Positions 55,510 to 63,465 of a DNA stretch of 64,000 nucleotides are shown here, in pieces. Within the stretch, counting starts at the first letter, position 1. Every line of letters begins with the position of its first letter. The position numbers and the translations under genes were made by a program. Below the pieces are notes generated by a model. It searched no databases and was not told the DNA's origin. It worked only from the letters and a program-made list of their open reading frames with translations. Origin of the DNA: QWHO01 sp021404945 (GTDB taxonomy: Bacteria > Vulcanimicrobiota > Xenobia > Xenobiales > QWHO01); NCBI GenBank assembly GCA_963169765.1, contig CAUJEN010000162.1:33398-97397 (forward strand), read 5' to 3'.

Positions 55510-57627
55510 TCATTTGACCAGCAGCCAGCTGAAGGGGTTGAGGGCACCCAGCAGCCGGCGGGCCGGCTTGACCTGGGAGCGGATCGAGCGGGTTAGCTCG
55601 CGATAGCGACGGACTGCCTCGGAGCGGGTGGCGGGCGGCGTGCCCGGCGGGCCCATGACCCGGTCGAGGTGCATGCGGGTCAGCTCGAGCAGCTCCGGGA
55701 ATCGTTCTTGCTGCTCGCGGGCAAAGTCCAGCCGTCCCTGCCCGTACTGGCGGCGGATGCCCACGTCGCTGAGGGCGTCCAGGGCCGCCCGGTAGGCCCG
55801 GCCCAGAGCTCGCGACTCGGGGCCATAGTGGAAGGCCAGCCGACGCCACACCTTCCAGGCCCCCAGCCCCAGCATGGTCACCAGGGCGGCCAGCAGGAGA
55901 ACTTTCAAGGCGAGCAGGAGGAAGCGGAGCAGCATCTCGCGCAGGTTCTTGCGCTCGCCCCGCAGCTCGTCTTTCTCGTTGCGGGCCATCTGTCCGAGCA
56001 TGCGCTGCAACTCGGGGTCGGGGCTGGACATCTCGGGCACCAGCGAGCGCTCGGGGGAGATGTCCACCACCACCCAGCCCACCCCCTGCAGGTAGATCTC
56101 CGGCCAGGCGTGGGCCTCACCACTGCGGATCAGGATGCTCGAGCCTCGCCCTCGGTTGCGCGCATCCGAGTAGTAGCCCGCCCCCACCCGGGCCGGGACC
56201 CCTTGCGAGCGCATCAGGTAAACGGCGGCGTGGGCGAAGTGGACGCAGTAGCCGGTCTTGTCGCCGAAGAGGAAGTCGGCCACCGGCTCGGCCGCGTGCA
56301 TGTGCCGCGATCGCAGCGAGTAGATGCCTTCCTTCTCCAGGAAGAATCGCACCGCCAGGGCCTGGGCATAGGGATCGCGGCGTAGCTCGGGTCGCAGCCG
56401 CTCGCACACCTCGTCGGCCAGCTCTTTGTAGCGCGGGTCGGGCGGGACTTCGGTGTACTGCTTCCATAACTCGGGGCTCCAGCCGCTCTCGCCGGCCGGC
56501 CGCCCGAGCAGCATCATCTCGTCTCCCAGCAAGACCTCCGACTCCACCTCGTAGGCCTTCCAGAACTGCTCGGGGTTGGGATTGCTCTGGGAGATGAAGC
56601 GTTCGGGGGTGATCAGGCCGATGGGCCGGGTGTGGCTGGAGATCAGGGCCACGGTGGTCTTCAGCTTGCGGGTGGGAACCTGGCTGGCGGGCCGGCCGGG
56701 CAGGCTGGTCTCCAGGCCGGGCGCCGGAAAGCCGATGGGGATGTCTTTGTCGCCCTGGCCCACCAGGTCGGCCACCAGTCGCCGTCCGTTGTAGACCGAG
56801 AAGGCGGTCTGGCGGAAGTAGTAGGCGCCCGAAGGGGGGGTATAGTCGTCTTGCAGCAAGACCACGGCGACGGGGGTAGGGGAGTGGGACTGCTCGTGGT
56901 TGTCCTCGAGCTCCATCTCGTTCTGGGGTCGCTCGTTGCCTTTGCCTTTTCCCCCTTCGCGAGGCTTGCCGGTAAGGCCCATGGACTCGGCCTTGTCCGG
57001 GAACCAGTCCCGCAGAGCCCGCGATGGCAAGAGCGCGAAGATCAGGAGAAGGAGCAAGGGGATGAGCAGGGCGTCGAGCATGTGCCCCCGCCGCGAGCTG
57101 CGACCCAGGGTGACCAGGGCGCCCGCGGTGGCCGCCAGGGCCCCCAGGGCGAACAGCACCGGCACCGGGTCGTAGCCTCGCGACCAGAGCGGGTCGACCA
57201 GGAAGTAGGGCCGGTTGATGAAGCCGCCCCGGTGGGCTGCAAAGGGACTGGCCAGGATGCCCACTACGATGGCCAGCTCCAGGCCCGAGAAGAAGCGGAT
57301 GCGCCGGCTCAGGAAGTGCCAGAAGGCCACCGTGGTAAGGCTCAAGCAGAACCAGGAAAGGATTTCGGTCAAGAGCAGCAGGTTGGAAGCCCCGGTCAGC
57401 CTTCCCAGGGAGGGGAGCCCGGCGGGGAGACGGGCCAGGAGCTGCAGCGCCAGCGTGGCCAGCGCAATCAGAGCGGCGCCCCAGGGGGTGCGCAGAGGGG
57501 TTCTGTCCAGCCGGGCGGCCAGGAACAGGCCCAGGAAGCCCCCCAGGAAGGCGCTCAGGGCCGGGCCGGGCAGGCTCAGCTGCAGGGCCGCAACGGCGGC
57601 CGCGCAACCCCAGATCACTGCCCCCAC
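55510..57627 (-). CDS. TgpA-like membrane transglutaminase
   Basis: 705 residues from a GTG. About six N-terminal membrane helices, a periplasmic region, a transglutaminase core and a C-terminal helix. The catalytic triad is intact: Cys461 in GYCVHFA, His506 in GEAHAWPEIYL and Asp522 in VVVDISPE. This is the DUF3488/transglutaminase/DUF4129 arrangement of TgpA-type enzymes. It probably cross-links or cleaves peptides in the periplasm. It sits between the DUF58 and MoxR genes; the conserved association implies a shared pathway. Confidence 0.93.
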   Translation of the reverse strand: MGAVIWGCAAAVAALQLSLPGPALSAFLGGFLGLFLAARLDRTPLRTPWGAALIALATLALQLLARLPAGLPSLGRLTGASNLLLLTEILSWFCLSLTTVAFWHFLSRRIRFFSGLELAIVVGILASPFAAHRGGFINRPYFLVDPLWSRGYDPVPVLFALGALAATAGALVTLGRSSRRGHMLDALLIPLLLLLIFALLPSRALRDWFPDKAESMGLTGKPREGGKGKGNERPQNEMELEDNHEQSHSPTPVAVVLLQDDYTPPSGAYYFRQTAFSVYNGRRLVADLVGQGDKDIPIGFPAPGLETSLPGRPASQVPTRKLKTTVALISSHTRPIGLITPERFISQSNPNPEQFWKAYEVESEVLLGDEMMLLGRPAGESGWSPELWKQYTEVPPDPRYKELADEVCERLRPELRRDPYAQALAVRFFLEKEGIYSLRSRHMHAAEPVADFLFGDKTGYCVHFAHAAVYLMRSQGVPARVGAGYYSDARNRGRGSSILIRSGEAHAWPEIYLQGVGWVVVDISPERSLVPEMSSPDPELQRMLGQMARNEKDELRGERKNLREMLLRFLLLALKVLLLAALVTMLGLGAWKVWRRLAFHYGPESRALGRAYRAALDALSDVGIRRQYGQGRLDFAREQQERFPELLELTRMHLDRVMGPPGTPPATRSEAVRRYRELTRSIRSQVKPARRLLGALNPFSWLLVK

Positions 57628-57641
57628 GAAATCTCGAAACC

Positions 57642-58919
57642 TCAGGATGCCCTCCGCGTCACTTGCTCCTGGCGCACACCACCGCTTCGGTCGTCGTAAC
57701 TGAGCAGCCGATGTTCCCGACCGACCAGCAGGTCCACCAGACCGCTGTGGGAGGGACGGGCACGCTGCTCGCGCAGGAAGACCCAGCGCCAGGAGGGAGC
57801 CAGGCTCGCCCGGGAATCCACCGTGATGAAGGTGAGCCGCAAGGAGCTCTGGGCCGCTGCCGCGCGCACCGCCTCGAGCCAGCCCCCGGGGCCGGGGGGC
57901 ACGAAGACCAGGCAGCTTTTGTAACCATCGCTGGCTGCCCGGGCCAGATAGCCGGCCAGGCCGCAGGGTCCGCTGAGCGGGTTGCCCGAGCGGGCCAGTT
58001 GCAGCAAGGCTTCATCCAGTCGAGAGGTGGGGTCGGCCGAGTTGTCCGCCCCGAAACGCCAGCCTTTGCCGAGCAGGTCGCTCTCAAGCACGGTCCGGGC
58101 CAGGGCGGCCACGGCGTCGTCCTGGGGGCCGGCCACCATGTAGGCGCAGGCGCGCGGCTGGACGGTGATGGCTCGCTCGTGCACCCGGACCATCAGCTTG
58201 CGGGTGCGCGCGTAGACTTTCCATAAGATCAGTCGGGGTGGGTCACCCGGAGAGTAGGGACGCATCTCGACCCGATCTCCGATGGGCTCGCCGAGCGGGT
58301 CGGACAGGTCGTCGCCCGAGAACAGGCTGAGCAGCAAGCTGGCCGAGTCGAGCCGGCCCCGGGGGGGCATCACGACCACCCGGGTGGCCTGCTCGACTTC
58401 CCAGGCGAGCGAGCACAGGCCAAGCACATCGCGCACCTCGAGCTTGCGCCGTACCCGGTCGACCAGGCCGCGTCGTAACGGTCTGAGCTCCTCGCGCCAG
58501 CAACCCCGGCCCGAGAGCAGGTTGACCTCGACCTGCGCTCCCAGCCAGCGCCAGTCCACCTCGATCAACGGCAGCCAGAAAGAACGAAGCGAGAATCCGC
58601 TGGGAGTGCGTGCGTGCACCTCGAGTTGGAGGGGGGGATCACCGCCCGGATGCTCGGCATGGCGATATCGGCGGGCCAGCAGAACGGCCGCCAGGATCGT
58701 GCTCAGCAAGACCCAGACCGTGAGAGCGGCCAGGCACAGGCTGGCGATCAGGATCACCAGGTCGGACTGGCTCAACCCCATGAATCGAAAGCCGATGACG
58801 ATCAGGGCCACCACCAGCACCCCGGTCAGCCGCAAGGGGAAGAGGTCGCGGACGCGTCCGAAGGAGCGGCGCCATCCAGTCATTCGGGTGCGCCAACCTT
58901 GTCGTCGCTGACTTGCCAT
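57642..58919 (-). CDS. DUF58 family membrane protein
   Basis: 425 residues. Two N-terminal membrane helices (about 30-48 and 55-78), then a beta-rich domain and the DUF58 signature YSPGDPPRLILWKVYARTRKL near residue 225-245, followed by a VWA-like alpha/beta domain (CLVFVPPGPGGWLEAVRAAAAQ, LTFITVDS). The MIDAS metal site of true VWA domains is not clear. It heads the DUF58-transglutaminase-MoxR-TPR operon. An internal ATG at residue 13 (58883) is an alternative start. It is divergent from the next gene by 66 bp. Confidence 0.9.
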   Translation of the reverse strand: MASQRRQGWRTRMTGWRRSFGRVRDLFPLRLTGVLVVALIVIGFRFMGLSQSDLVILIASLCLAALTVWVLLSTILAAVLLARRYRHAEHPGGDPPLQLEVHARTPSGFSLRSFWLPLIEVDWRWLGAQVEVNLLSGRGCWREELRPLRRGLVDRVRRKLEVRDVLGLCSLAWEVEQATRVVVMPPRGRLDSASLLLSLFSGDDLSDPLGEPIGDRVEMRPYSPGDPPRLILWKVYARTRKLMVRVHERAITVQPRACAYMVAGPQDDAVAALARTVLESDLLGKGWRFGADNSADPTSRLDEALLQLARSGNPLSGPCGLAGYLARAASDGYKSCLVFVPPGPGGWLEAVRAAAAQSSLRLTFITVDSRASLAPSWRWVFLREQRARPSHSGLVDLLVGREHRLLSYDDRSGGVRQEQVTRRAS

Positions 58920-58953
58920 TGTGTGGTTTGTTCGGCCAGCGGTAGAGGAACCC

Positions 58954-58982
58954 TTGTTTGGCTGGCCTTTGCGTGTTAGTAT
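58954..58982 (+). promoter_or_regulatory. Candidate sigma70-like promoter before the Gln-rich gene
   Basis: TTGTTT (58954-58959) and TAGTAT (58977-58982) are 17 bases apart. With a start site near 58989, the ATG at 58986 could not be used, which would favour a start at 59040 or 59067 for the gene below. Confidence 0.4.
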
Positions 58983-58985
58983 TAC

Positions 58986-60041
58986 ATGGGCCCAAGGTGG
59001 CTTTACGACTCCAAAGGAAAAGGCAGGCGAGATCGACTCGTGTTTTGGGCAGTACTAGGAATAGGCATGCTGATCAACACGATTGGCGGCGGCAATCAGC
59101 AAGCGAAGACTCAGGCCGCCCTCAAGGACAACGAGAAGAAGTTCTGGAAGACCATGGGCGAGACGTCGGACATTTACTCCAAGCGGTCCGACCCCCGCAC
59201 GACCCAGCGCTTCGATTGGAACTTCGAGCCCCCGCCCTACCCTGAGACGGCTCACAAGAACCTGCAGCGGCTGCAGGAGGGCCACGCGCAACAGCGGCAG
59301 CAGTTCGGTCAGAACCTCAAGCAACAGGTGGCCGACATGAAGCAAGAGTTTTTTGCCAAGAACCACTACGCCACCAAACCGGGAGCGGACGGCAAGCTTC
59401 AGGTCGCAGTCAACGACCAGGGTCAGCCGATGGTCGAGGCCGGTCCTGAGCAGGCCGATCAGAAGGAAGCTCGCGAAGGCTTTGAGAGCAAGAAACGCAA
59501 TGTTCTCAACGAGCGGCAGACGGCGCAGAAAGACACCTTCCTCAAGGACGAGAAGGCCAACATCCAGCAGTTCTTGCAGGCCAACGCGGCAGATCTGAAC
59601 AATCCCGCCATCCAGGCCCAGTTGCAGCAACTCATCGTGACCACCCAGAAGAAGGCCTTCCAGTTACAGCAGAACCACGAAGATGAGCGCTGGAAAGACG
59701 ACCTGCCTCCCGATGGCGAGATGGTCGCCACGGTCGAGGGCGGCCTGAGCCAGATGCGCGCCATGGAAGAGCAGCAGGCCGGAGTGGAAGAGAACAGCCA
59801 GGAAATGAAGGACATGATGGAGCATGAGCAGACCATTGCTGCTATGCTCAGCGAGCAGAAAGAGCTTGCCAGGGCCCAGCGCGAGGACGAGACCTTCCTC
59901 CAGGATCCGCGCAAGATGATGGCCTCGGGCAGCCAGCCGAGCAGCGATTTCTCCCAGGTGCTGCCCGGGTATCTGACCAACGCCCTCTACAACATGGAGA
60001 TCTACGAGATCGAGCAGCCTGAGGCCCAGCGAGTGGTCTGA
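58986..60041 (+). CDS. Gln/Glu/Lys-rich helical protein of unknown function
   Basis: Up to 351 residues; starts at ATG 58986, GTG 59040 and ATG 59067 (AGGA about 8 bases upstream) are all possible. A hydrophobic segment (FWAVLGIGMLINTIGGG, 20-36) would be an N-terminal membrane anchor if the longer forms are used. The rest is highly charged and Gln-rich, with strong coiled-coil character (KNLQRLQEGHAQQRQQFGQNLKQQVADMKQEF; EKKFWKTM). No family recognised. It is a single gene followed by an imperfect terminator. A role as an envelope tether is only a guess. Confidence 0.7.
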   Translation: MGPRWLYDSKGKGRRDRLVFWAVLGIGMLINTIGGGNQQAKTQAALKDNEKKFWKTMGETSDIYSKRSDPRTTQRFDWNFEPPPYPETAHKNLQRLQEGHAQQRQQFGQNLKQQVADMKQEFFAKNHYATKPGADGKLQVAVNDQGQPMVEAGPEQADQKEAREGFESKKRNVLNERQTAQKDTFLKDEKANIQQFLQANAADLNNPAIQAQLQQLIVTTQKKAFQLQQNHEDERWKDDLPPDGEMVATVEGGLSQMRAMEEQQAGVEENSQEMKDMMEHEQTIAAMLSEQKELARAQREDETFLQDPRKMMASGSQPSSDFSQVLPGYLTNALYNMEIYEIEQPEAQRVV

Positions 60042-60048
60042 TCTGCAA

Positions 60049-60085
60049 GAAAGAGGACCCCTGCGCTGGGCTCTCTTTCACCTTC
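60049..60085 (+). terminator. Imperfect terminator after the Gln-rich gene
   Basis: GAAAGAG (60049-60055) pairs with CTCTTTC (60073-60079), extended by CCC/GGG across a 2-base internal loop. The T content downstream is modest. Confidence 0.5.
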
Positions 60086-60304
60086 TGGTCATGGCCCTTC
60101 AGACGCGTCGCGATGATGGCTGAGCTGGACGCAAGCTGGCTGCGAGCTGGTGCATGGGCCTGCGCGTCTGCCCCGACCCCCGCCGCCTCGAGCTCGAACA
60201 GAGCTTCGACCCTGGAGACGAGCACCAGTCAGTCGGTACAACTTGTCGATCCGGCAACCTTTTGGAAACAACCGTGCAACGCATGCGCAACGGGCCTGGA
60301 CATC

Positions 60305-60670
60305 ATGGGAATCGCTATGATGACGATGATGAAACCGGTGAGCATCAGCAGTCTGCTGCTCGACAACAACTCCACGGGCCACGTCTCGCCCAACCTGCTG
60401 CGCGGCATGGCCGAATGCGGCTATCCCGCTCCTCTGCGCAGCCTGATGGATGCGCGTATCGACTACCCCGAGATCTTACTCTGCTCCGGCTGGAACCGCG
60501 AGTCCACCCGGGACGGCGTGATGTACACCTACCAGACCGATTGCGAGGAAGCCCGCCAGTCCATCGAGTACGGCCCCGGTAGCACCCGAACCCTGCGGAC
60601 GACCTGCTATGGCCTCACCCAGGTCCTGGTCCGTCACCCCGACGGCCGGATGCAGGAGTGGTACGAGTAA
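60305..60670 (+). CDS. Small unknown protein before tRNA-Trp
   Basis: About 121 residues if translation begins at the Met cluster near 60305-60326; the open frame extends to 60113, but that part is Ala/Ser-rich, low quality and lacks a ribosome-binding site. The sequence after residue 15 is protein-like, with LLLDNNSTGHVSPNLLRGMAECG, DARIDYPEILLCSGWNRESTRDG and QTDCEEARQSIEYGPGSTRT. Three Cys are visible. No signal peptide or known domain. Confidence 0.5.
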   Translation: MGIAMMTMMKPVSISSLLLDNNSTGHVSPNLLRGMAECGYPAPLRSLMDARIDYPEILLCSGWNRESTRDGVMYTYQTDCEEARQSIEYGPGSTRTLRTTCYGLTQVLVRHPDGRMQEWYE

Positions 60671-60680
60671 CTCTGGGCCC

Positions 60681-60710
60681 TTGCCAACCTGGCTTCAGCC
60701 TGTCTATAAT
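60681..60710 (+). promoter_or_regulatory. tRNA-Trp promoter
   Basis: A clear sigma70-like promoter: TTGCCA (60681-60686), 18-base spacer, TATAAT (60705-60710), followed by GC-rich sequence. The tRNA 5' end lies 13 bases after the -10 box. Confidence 0.85.
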
Positions 60711-60722
60711 GGGGGCGCAAAC

Positions 60723-60799
60723 AGGGGAGTAGCTCAGCTGGTTAGAGCGACGGTCTCCAAAACCGTAGGCCGCGGGTTCAAATCCGGTCTCCCCTGCCA
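60723..60799 (+). tRNA. tRNA-Trp (anticodon CCA)
   Basis: 77 bases including an encoded CCA end. The acceptor stem pairs AGGGGAG (60723-60729) with CTCCCCT (60789-60795). The anticodon arm ACGGT-CTCCAAA-ACCGT places CCA in the loop, and the T arm contains GGTTCAAATCC. It is followed within 5 bases by a terminator. tRNA genes are common integration sites, and the zone downstream is clearly accessory. Confidence 0.95.
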
Positions 60800-60802
60800 A
60801 CA

Positions 60803-60830
60803 AAAACCCGCCACAGAGCGGGTTTTCTAC
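60803..60830 (+). terminator. Rho-independent terminator after tRNA-Trp
   Basis: AACCCGC (60805-60811) pairs with GCGGGTT (60818-60824), followed by TT and a T/C-rich stretch. The A-run in front (60802-60806) may add pairs. Confidence 0.88.
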
Positions 60831-61060
60831 TTCTCGGGGGTTCCTCTCTGGTGAGCGAAAGTGAGTCGAAAAGAGTCCTTTTGAGCGGGGTAAGTGCCAC
60901 CAGAACTGCCACCAAATGGCCACCGACCAGAAGTAGGGAATCGGCATACCTGCGGTAGAGTTTCGGGGTAGTCCGTAAAATACCGTGGAGGCCACCAGCG
61001 GCGTGGCTACGGGGCGGAAGGTGTGCGGCGAATTATTTCGTTCAAGCCGGCTATTCGGCA
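60831..61060. other. Region after tRNA-Trp without a gene
   Basis: No supported gene. A 36-codon plus-strand frame (from GTG 60852) ends in SGVSATRTATKWPPTRSR, which faintly resembles the tail of some tyrosine recombinases, but it has no ribosome-binding site and is too short to call. The minus strand has only a shadow frame across the tRNA. Confidence 0.35.
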
Positions 61061-61092
61061 GTAAAAAAGCCCCCGGATTCCTCCGGGGGCCA
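61061..61092 (-). terminator. Rho-independent terminator for the minus strand
   Basis: On the minus strand GCCCCCGGA and TCCGGGGGC (61069-61077 and 61082-61090) form a perfect 9-bp stem with a 4-base loop, followed by six T. It implies that a minus-strand transcript arrives from the right, from the decayed gene zone. Confidence 0.9.
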
Positions 61093-61117
61093 GGTGCCCG
61101 GCCAGGTCACCTCCTGG

Positions 61118-61330
61118 GCGCCTCCAGGCGGGCCGTCAGCTCGGCCACCTGTCGCGAGAGCTGAACCACCAGGGCGAGCAGCTCGGAGGCGCCTCCAGGC
61201 GGGCCGTCAGCTCGGCCACCTGTCGCGAGAGCTGAACCACCAGGGCGAGCAGCTCGGGGGCGCCTCCAGGCGGGCCGTCAGCTCGGCCACCTGTCGCGAG
61301 AGCTGAACCACCAGGGCGAGCAGCTCGGGG
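61118..61330. repeat. Three perfect-to-near-perfect 71-bp tandem repeats
   Basis: Units 61118-61188, 61189-61259 and 61260-61330 are almost identical. On the minus strand each encodes LLALVVQLSRQVAELTARLEAP, a coiled-coil-like segment. Because 71 is not divisible by 3, each unit shifts the frame, so only the copy nearest the upstream gene can be read in its intended frame. This is a recent slippage or duplication event at the 3' end of a minus-strand gene. Confidence 0.92.
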
Positions 61331-61419
61331 GCGGGCGGCAGGCTGAGCAGAACCGTGCCCATGAGCGACCGCCCGGGAGCGGCAGGCTCACGAGCACCCG
61401 GCCGCTCGAGCAGTTCCAC
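61207..61419 (-). pseudogene. Frameshifted short coiled-coil protein
   Basis: A 70-codon frame (VELLERPGAREPAAPGRSLMGTVLLSLPPAPELLALVVQLSRQVAELTARLEAP) has a protein-like centre, but its end is created by the 71-bp duplications. The upstream reading frame is disturbed, and neighbouring frames carry other protein-like pieces, such as AVRAELLEQLEARAG at about 61520-61570. I treat it as the end of a decayed gene. The coiled-coil pattern resembles the N-terminus of IS66-type transposases but is not enough to assign. Confidence 0.4.
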
Positions 61420-61625
61420 CGGCGGGGTTTGGGGGCGTATTTGCCGGCGGGAATGCTAGAGATGGGCCACCTCCCGGGCCCGGGCCATGGTTGCCGCCCG
61501 GCCGAACCCACCCGGCCCGAGCCTCGAGCTGCTCGAGCAGCTCGGCGCGGACGGCGGCCAGAGGTATCGGGCCCTGCAGGCCCATGCCTGGCTTCTGGCG
61601 GTCCGATCGGTGAGTGAGACCATGG

Positions 61626-61990
61626 TCAGCTCGGGGCGGGCGAACCGAGCCCACCCGTCGATTTGCCGGGGCCATGCTCGTCCACGTTCGGCCCGGGGGT
61701 GGCCAGCCCGGCCAGTTCCTCCCGGCCCTTCCGATTCGGCCAGGCCGGCCACCAGGTGCAGGATCACGGCCAGCACCTCGGCCAGCTCGTCGCGGGCAGG
61801 GGTCAGCTCGGGCCACTCGGCCAGCGGCCGAGTGGCCTCCAGGGCTCGGGCCACAGCCCCGAACAGGGTTACCTCCGGGGTCGGGCTCGGGACGGTCGGC
61901 TCCCAGGTCGAGCCGGTTTCCGGCCTCGGTCAGGCTCTTCGGCAGCTCGTGCTCGGAACAGGTGTTCTGGGTGTGGAGGCTTGAGGTCAT
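61626..61990 (-). pseudogene. Frameshifted small protein gene
   Basis: Three minus-strand frames carry consecutive protein-like pieces: an N-terminal MTSSLHTQNTCSEHELPKSLTEAGN from ATG 61990, then ALEATRPLAEWPELTPARDELAEVLAVILHLVAGLAE in a second frame, then REELAGLATPGPNVDEHGPG to a TGA at 61626-61628 in a third. The pieces make one plausible helical protein of about 120 residues with two frameshifts. No family recognised. It is divergent from the DUF3800 gene by 21 bp. Confidence 0.45.
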
Positions 61991-62011
61991 TCTCGCGGGA
62001 AGAGGCGGAAG

Positions 62012-62575
62012 ATGAGCGACCGGCTCTGGATGTTCGCGGACGAAACCGGCCAGGATACCGGGGGAACATTGTTCCTGGTTGCCCTGGTTGGGGTATCTCA
62101 GGAGGGCCGTCAGGATCTTACGGACAGGTTCTTAGATCTCGAGAATGCAAGCGGGCGTACCGGCCGGAAGTGGACGCGTTCTGACAATCGCAGCCGAGAG
62201 GCCTTCCTGGAAGAACTCCCGGGGCTTGCTGAATTGGGGCGGTTCTTCTGGCGGTCCTGGGGCCCCGGGAAAGACTATGAGAGGCGCGTAGCTCAGACAG
62301 TGGCCGATGCGGCGGAGAGCTATCCCGAGCCCCGGGCGGTCCTGACGCCAATCATTGACGGGTTAGACCCTAAATCCCGGCCAACCATCGCCGCCCTTCT
62401 CCGGTCGCGTGGCATCCGATACCGAAGCATTCGGGTTGGAACAAGGGACGAATCCGAGCCGTTACTCCGCTTGGCCGATTCCCTCGCGGGCTTCCTTCGC
62501 GATTTGCACACCGGGCAGAAGTATTCTGAGCCGGCGTCGACGCGCGCGGAGGCGATGCTCGAGCGTCTGGCATGA
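62012..62575 (+). CDS. DUF3800-family protein
   Basis: 187 residues. It begins with RLWMFADETG (Asp10), the DESG-like first motif of DUF3800, followed by FLVALVGVS on the next strand. A central acidic/basic mixed region leads to VLTPIIDGL and the C-terminal motif LRLADSLAGFLRD, where the Asp and neighbouring residues match the second conserved metal-like site of the family. The fold is thought to be RNase H-like. DUF3800 genes are common in phage-derived and defence-associated regions. Here it lies among decayed genes next to tRNA-Trp. The ribosome-binding site is weak (GGCGGAAG). Confidence 0.78.
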   Translation: MSDRLWMFADETGQDTGGTLFLVALVGVSQEGRQDLTDRFLDLENASGRTGRKWTRSDNRSREAFLEELPGLAELGRFFWRSWGPGKDYERRVAQTVADAAESYPEPRAVLTPIIDGLDPKSRPTIAALLRSRGIRYRSIRVGTRDESEPLLRLADSLAGFLRDLHTGQKYSEPASTRAEAMLERLA

Positions 62576-62943
62576 AAATAACAAATCGCCCGGGTGTCTG
62601 GCCCGGGCGTTCAGCGTTTATGCTGGCTGTCCCCTGATCTGACCCTGCGACAGGGCCAGAGTCTCCCTCTCCTCCACCCGGGAAGAAAGCCGTCTGTGTC
62701 GGCCTTCCCGTCGCGCCCGGGTTTCATCGGGGGTGCTTCAGGGCAGAACGTCTCTTCGAGATTGGCCTCGCCTCTCCCTTTGGGCAACCGGTCTGGGGGC
62801 CCTTACTCGCCCTCGGCCTCCAGCGCACTCGAGCCCATCTTCGACAGTTGGCCTTCCTGGGCATCTGCCATCTTGTAGGCACGACCGAGGGACAGCCCAA
62901 GATGTAGTGGTTTTTGGTTCCTGTTGGACAAGTTTAGGCTCCC
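62576..62943. other. Region without a supported gene, with a terminator
   Basis: About 370 bp. The first part holds a terminator-like hairpin (62587-62609). The rest has open frames on both strands with no ribosome-binding site or recognisable composition, and probably includes the deleted 5' part of the transposase that follows. Confidence 0.4.
62587..62612 (+). terminator. Terminator-like hairpin after DUF3800
   Basis: CGCCCGGG (62587-62594) pairs with CCCGGGCG (62602-62609), with a 7-base loop and a short TT following. Efficient termination is uncertain. Confidence 0.55.
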
Positions 62944-63291
62944 GTGCTGTTCGGCAGTCACTGGCTGAAGAACGTGTTCTTTCCGCCGTTCTGGAAGCTG
63001 CGCGTGCAGCACCTGTATCGCACGCTGGACATCCTGGCTCGCCACAAGGAGGCGCTCGAGACCGCCCTGTTCGACGCGCGGCGAGACCTCTTCAGCGTTG
63101 ACGAGCGACCGGAGGACAACCTCCGATGGGCGGAAATGCTTGAAGACTTGAAAGCGCTTCACGGAATCAAGCTTAACCTGAACGGCAAGCCATTTCTGCT
63201 GCGCACAGAGCTGAAGGGTTTAGCTCACAAAGCCTTTGAGGCCGTTGGAGTGCGCCCACCCGCACGAGTTCAACCTTGGACGGACCAGTAG
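62944..63291 (+). pseudogene. Internally deleted IS1634-like (IS4-group) transposase
   Basis: 115 codons. The first half (WKLRVQHLYRTLDILARHKEALETALFDARRDLFSVD) matches the region of IS1634 transposases just before the catalytic core, where LYRALD and HKEALE are common. The frame then jumps directly to sequence typical of the family C-terminus (AEMLEDLKALHGIKLNLNGKPFLLRTELKGLAHKAFEAVGVRPPARVQPW). The DDE core of some 300 residues is missing. No inverted repeats were recognised. It is a non-functional relic. Assigned by memory of family patterns, so the exact family is moderate confidence. Confidence 0.65.
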
Positions 63292-63465
63292 CGGAACGAG
63301 TGTTGTGCCAAAGTCCCCGTATCAAGGCCGCAATGCGGCATGACAGCTAGGTTCTGTCCAAACCTGCTGTCAAAGATGGGTCGAGCCCGCTCGGCAGCCG
63401 GTAGGGCCAGCCACAGTCTGTAGCGGTCCTCCCGGGCGGCTCCTAGAGAGGGCACTAGGGGCGAG

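Noticed and set aside
60852..60962. Integrase C-terminal fragment after tRNA-Trp
   Set aside because: 36 codons with a vague Thr/Lys/Trp-Pro pattern is too little; no catalytic His-x-x-Arg or Tyr is visible.
60615..60995. 126-codon minus-strand frame across tRNA-Trp
   Set aside because: Antisense to a clear tRNA with promoter and terminator; the familiar GETGFEPAAYGFGD pattern is a known false translation of tRNA antisense.
61118..61330. CRISPR-like array
   Set aside because: The three units are contiguous 71-bp tandem repeats with no unique spacers and they encode a coiled-coil peptide.
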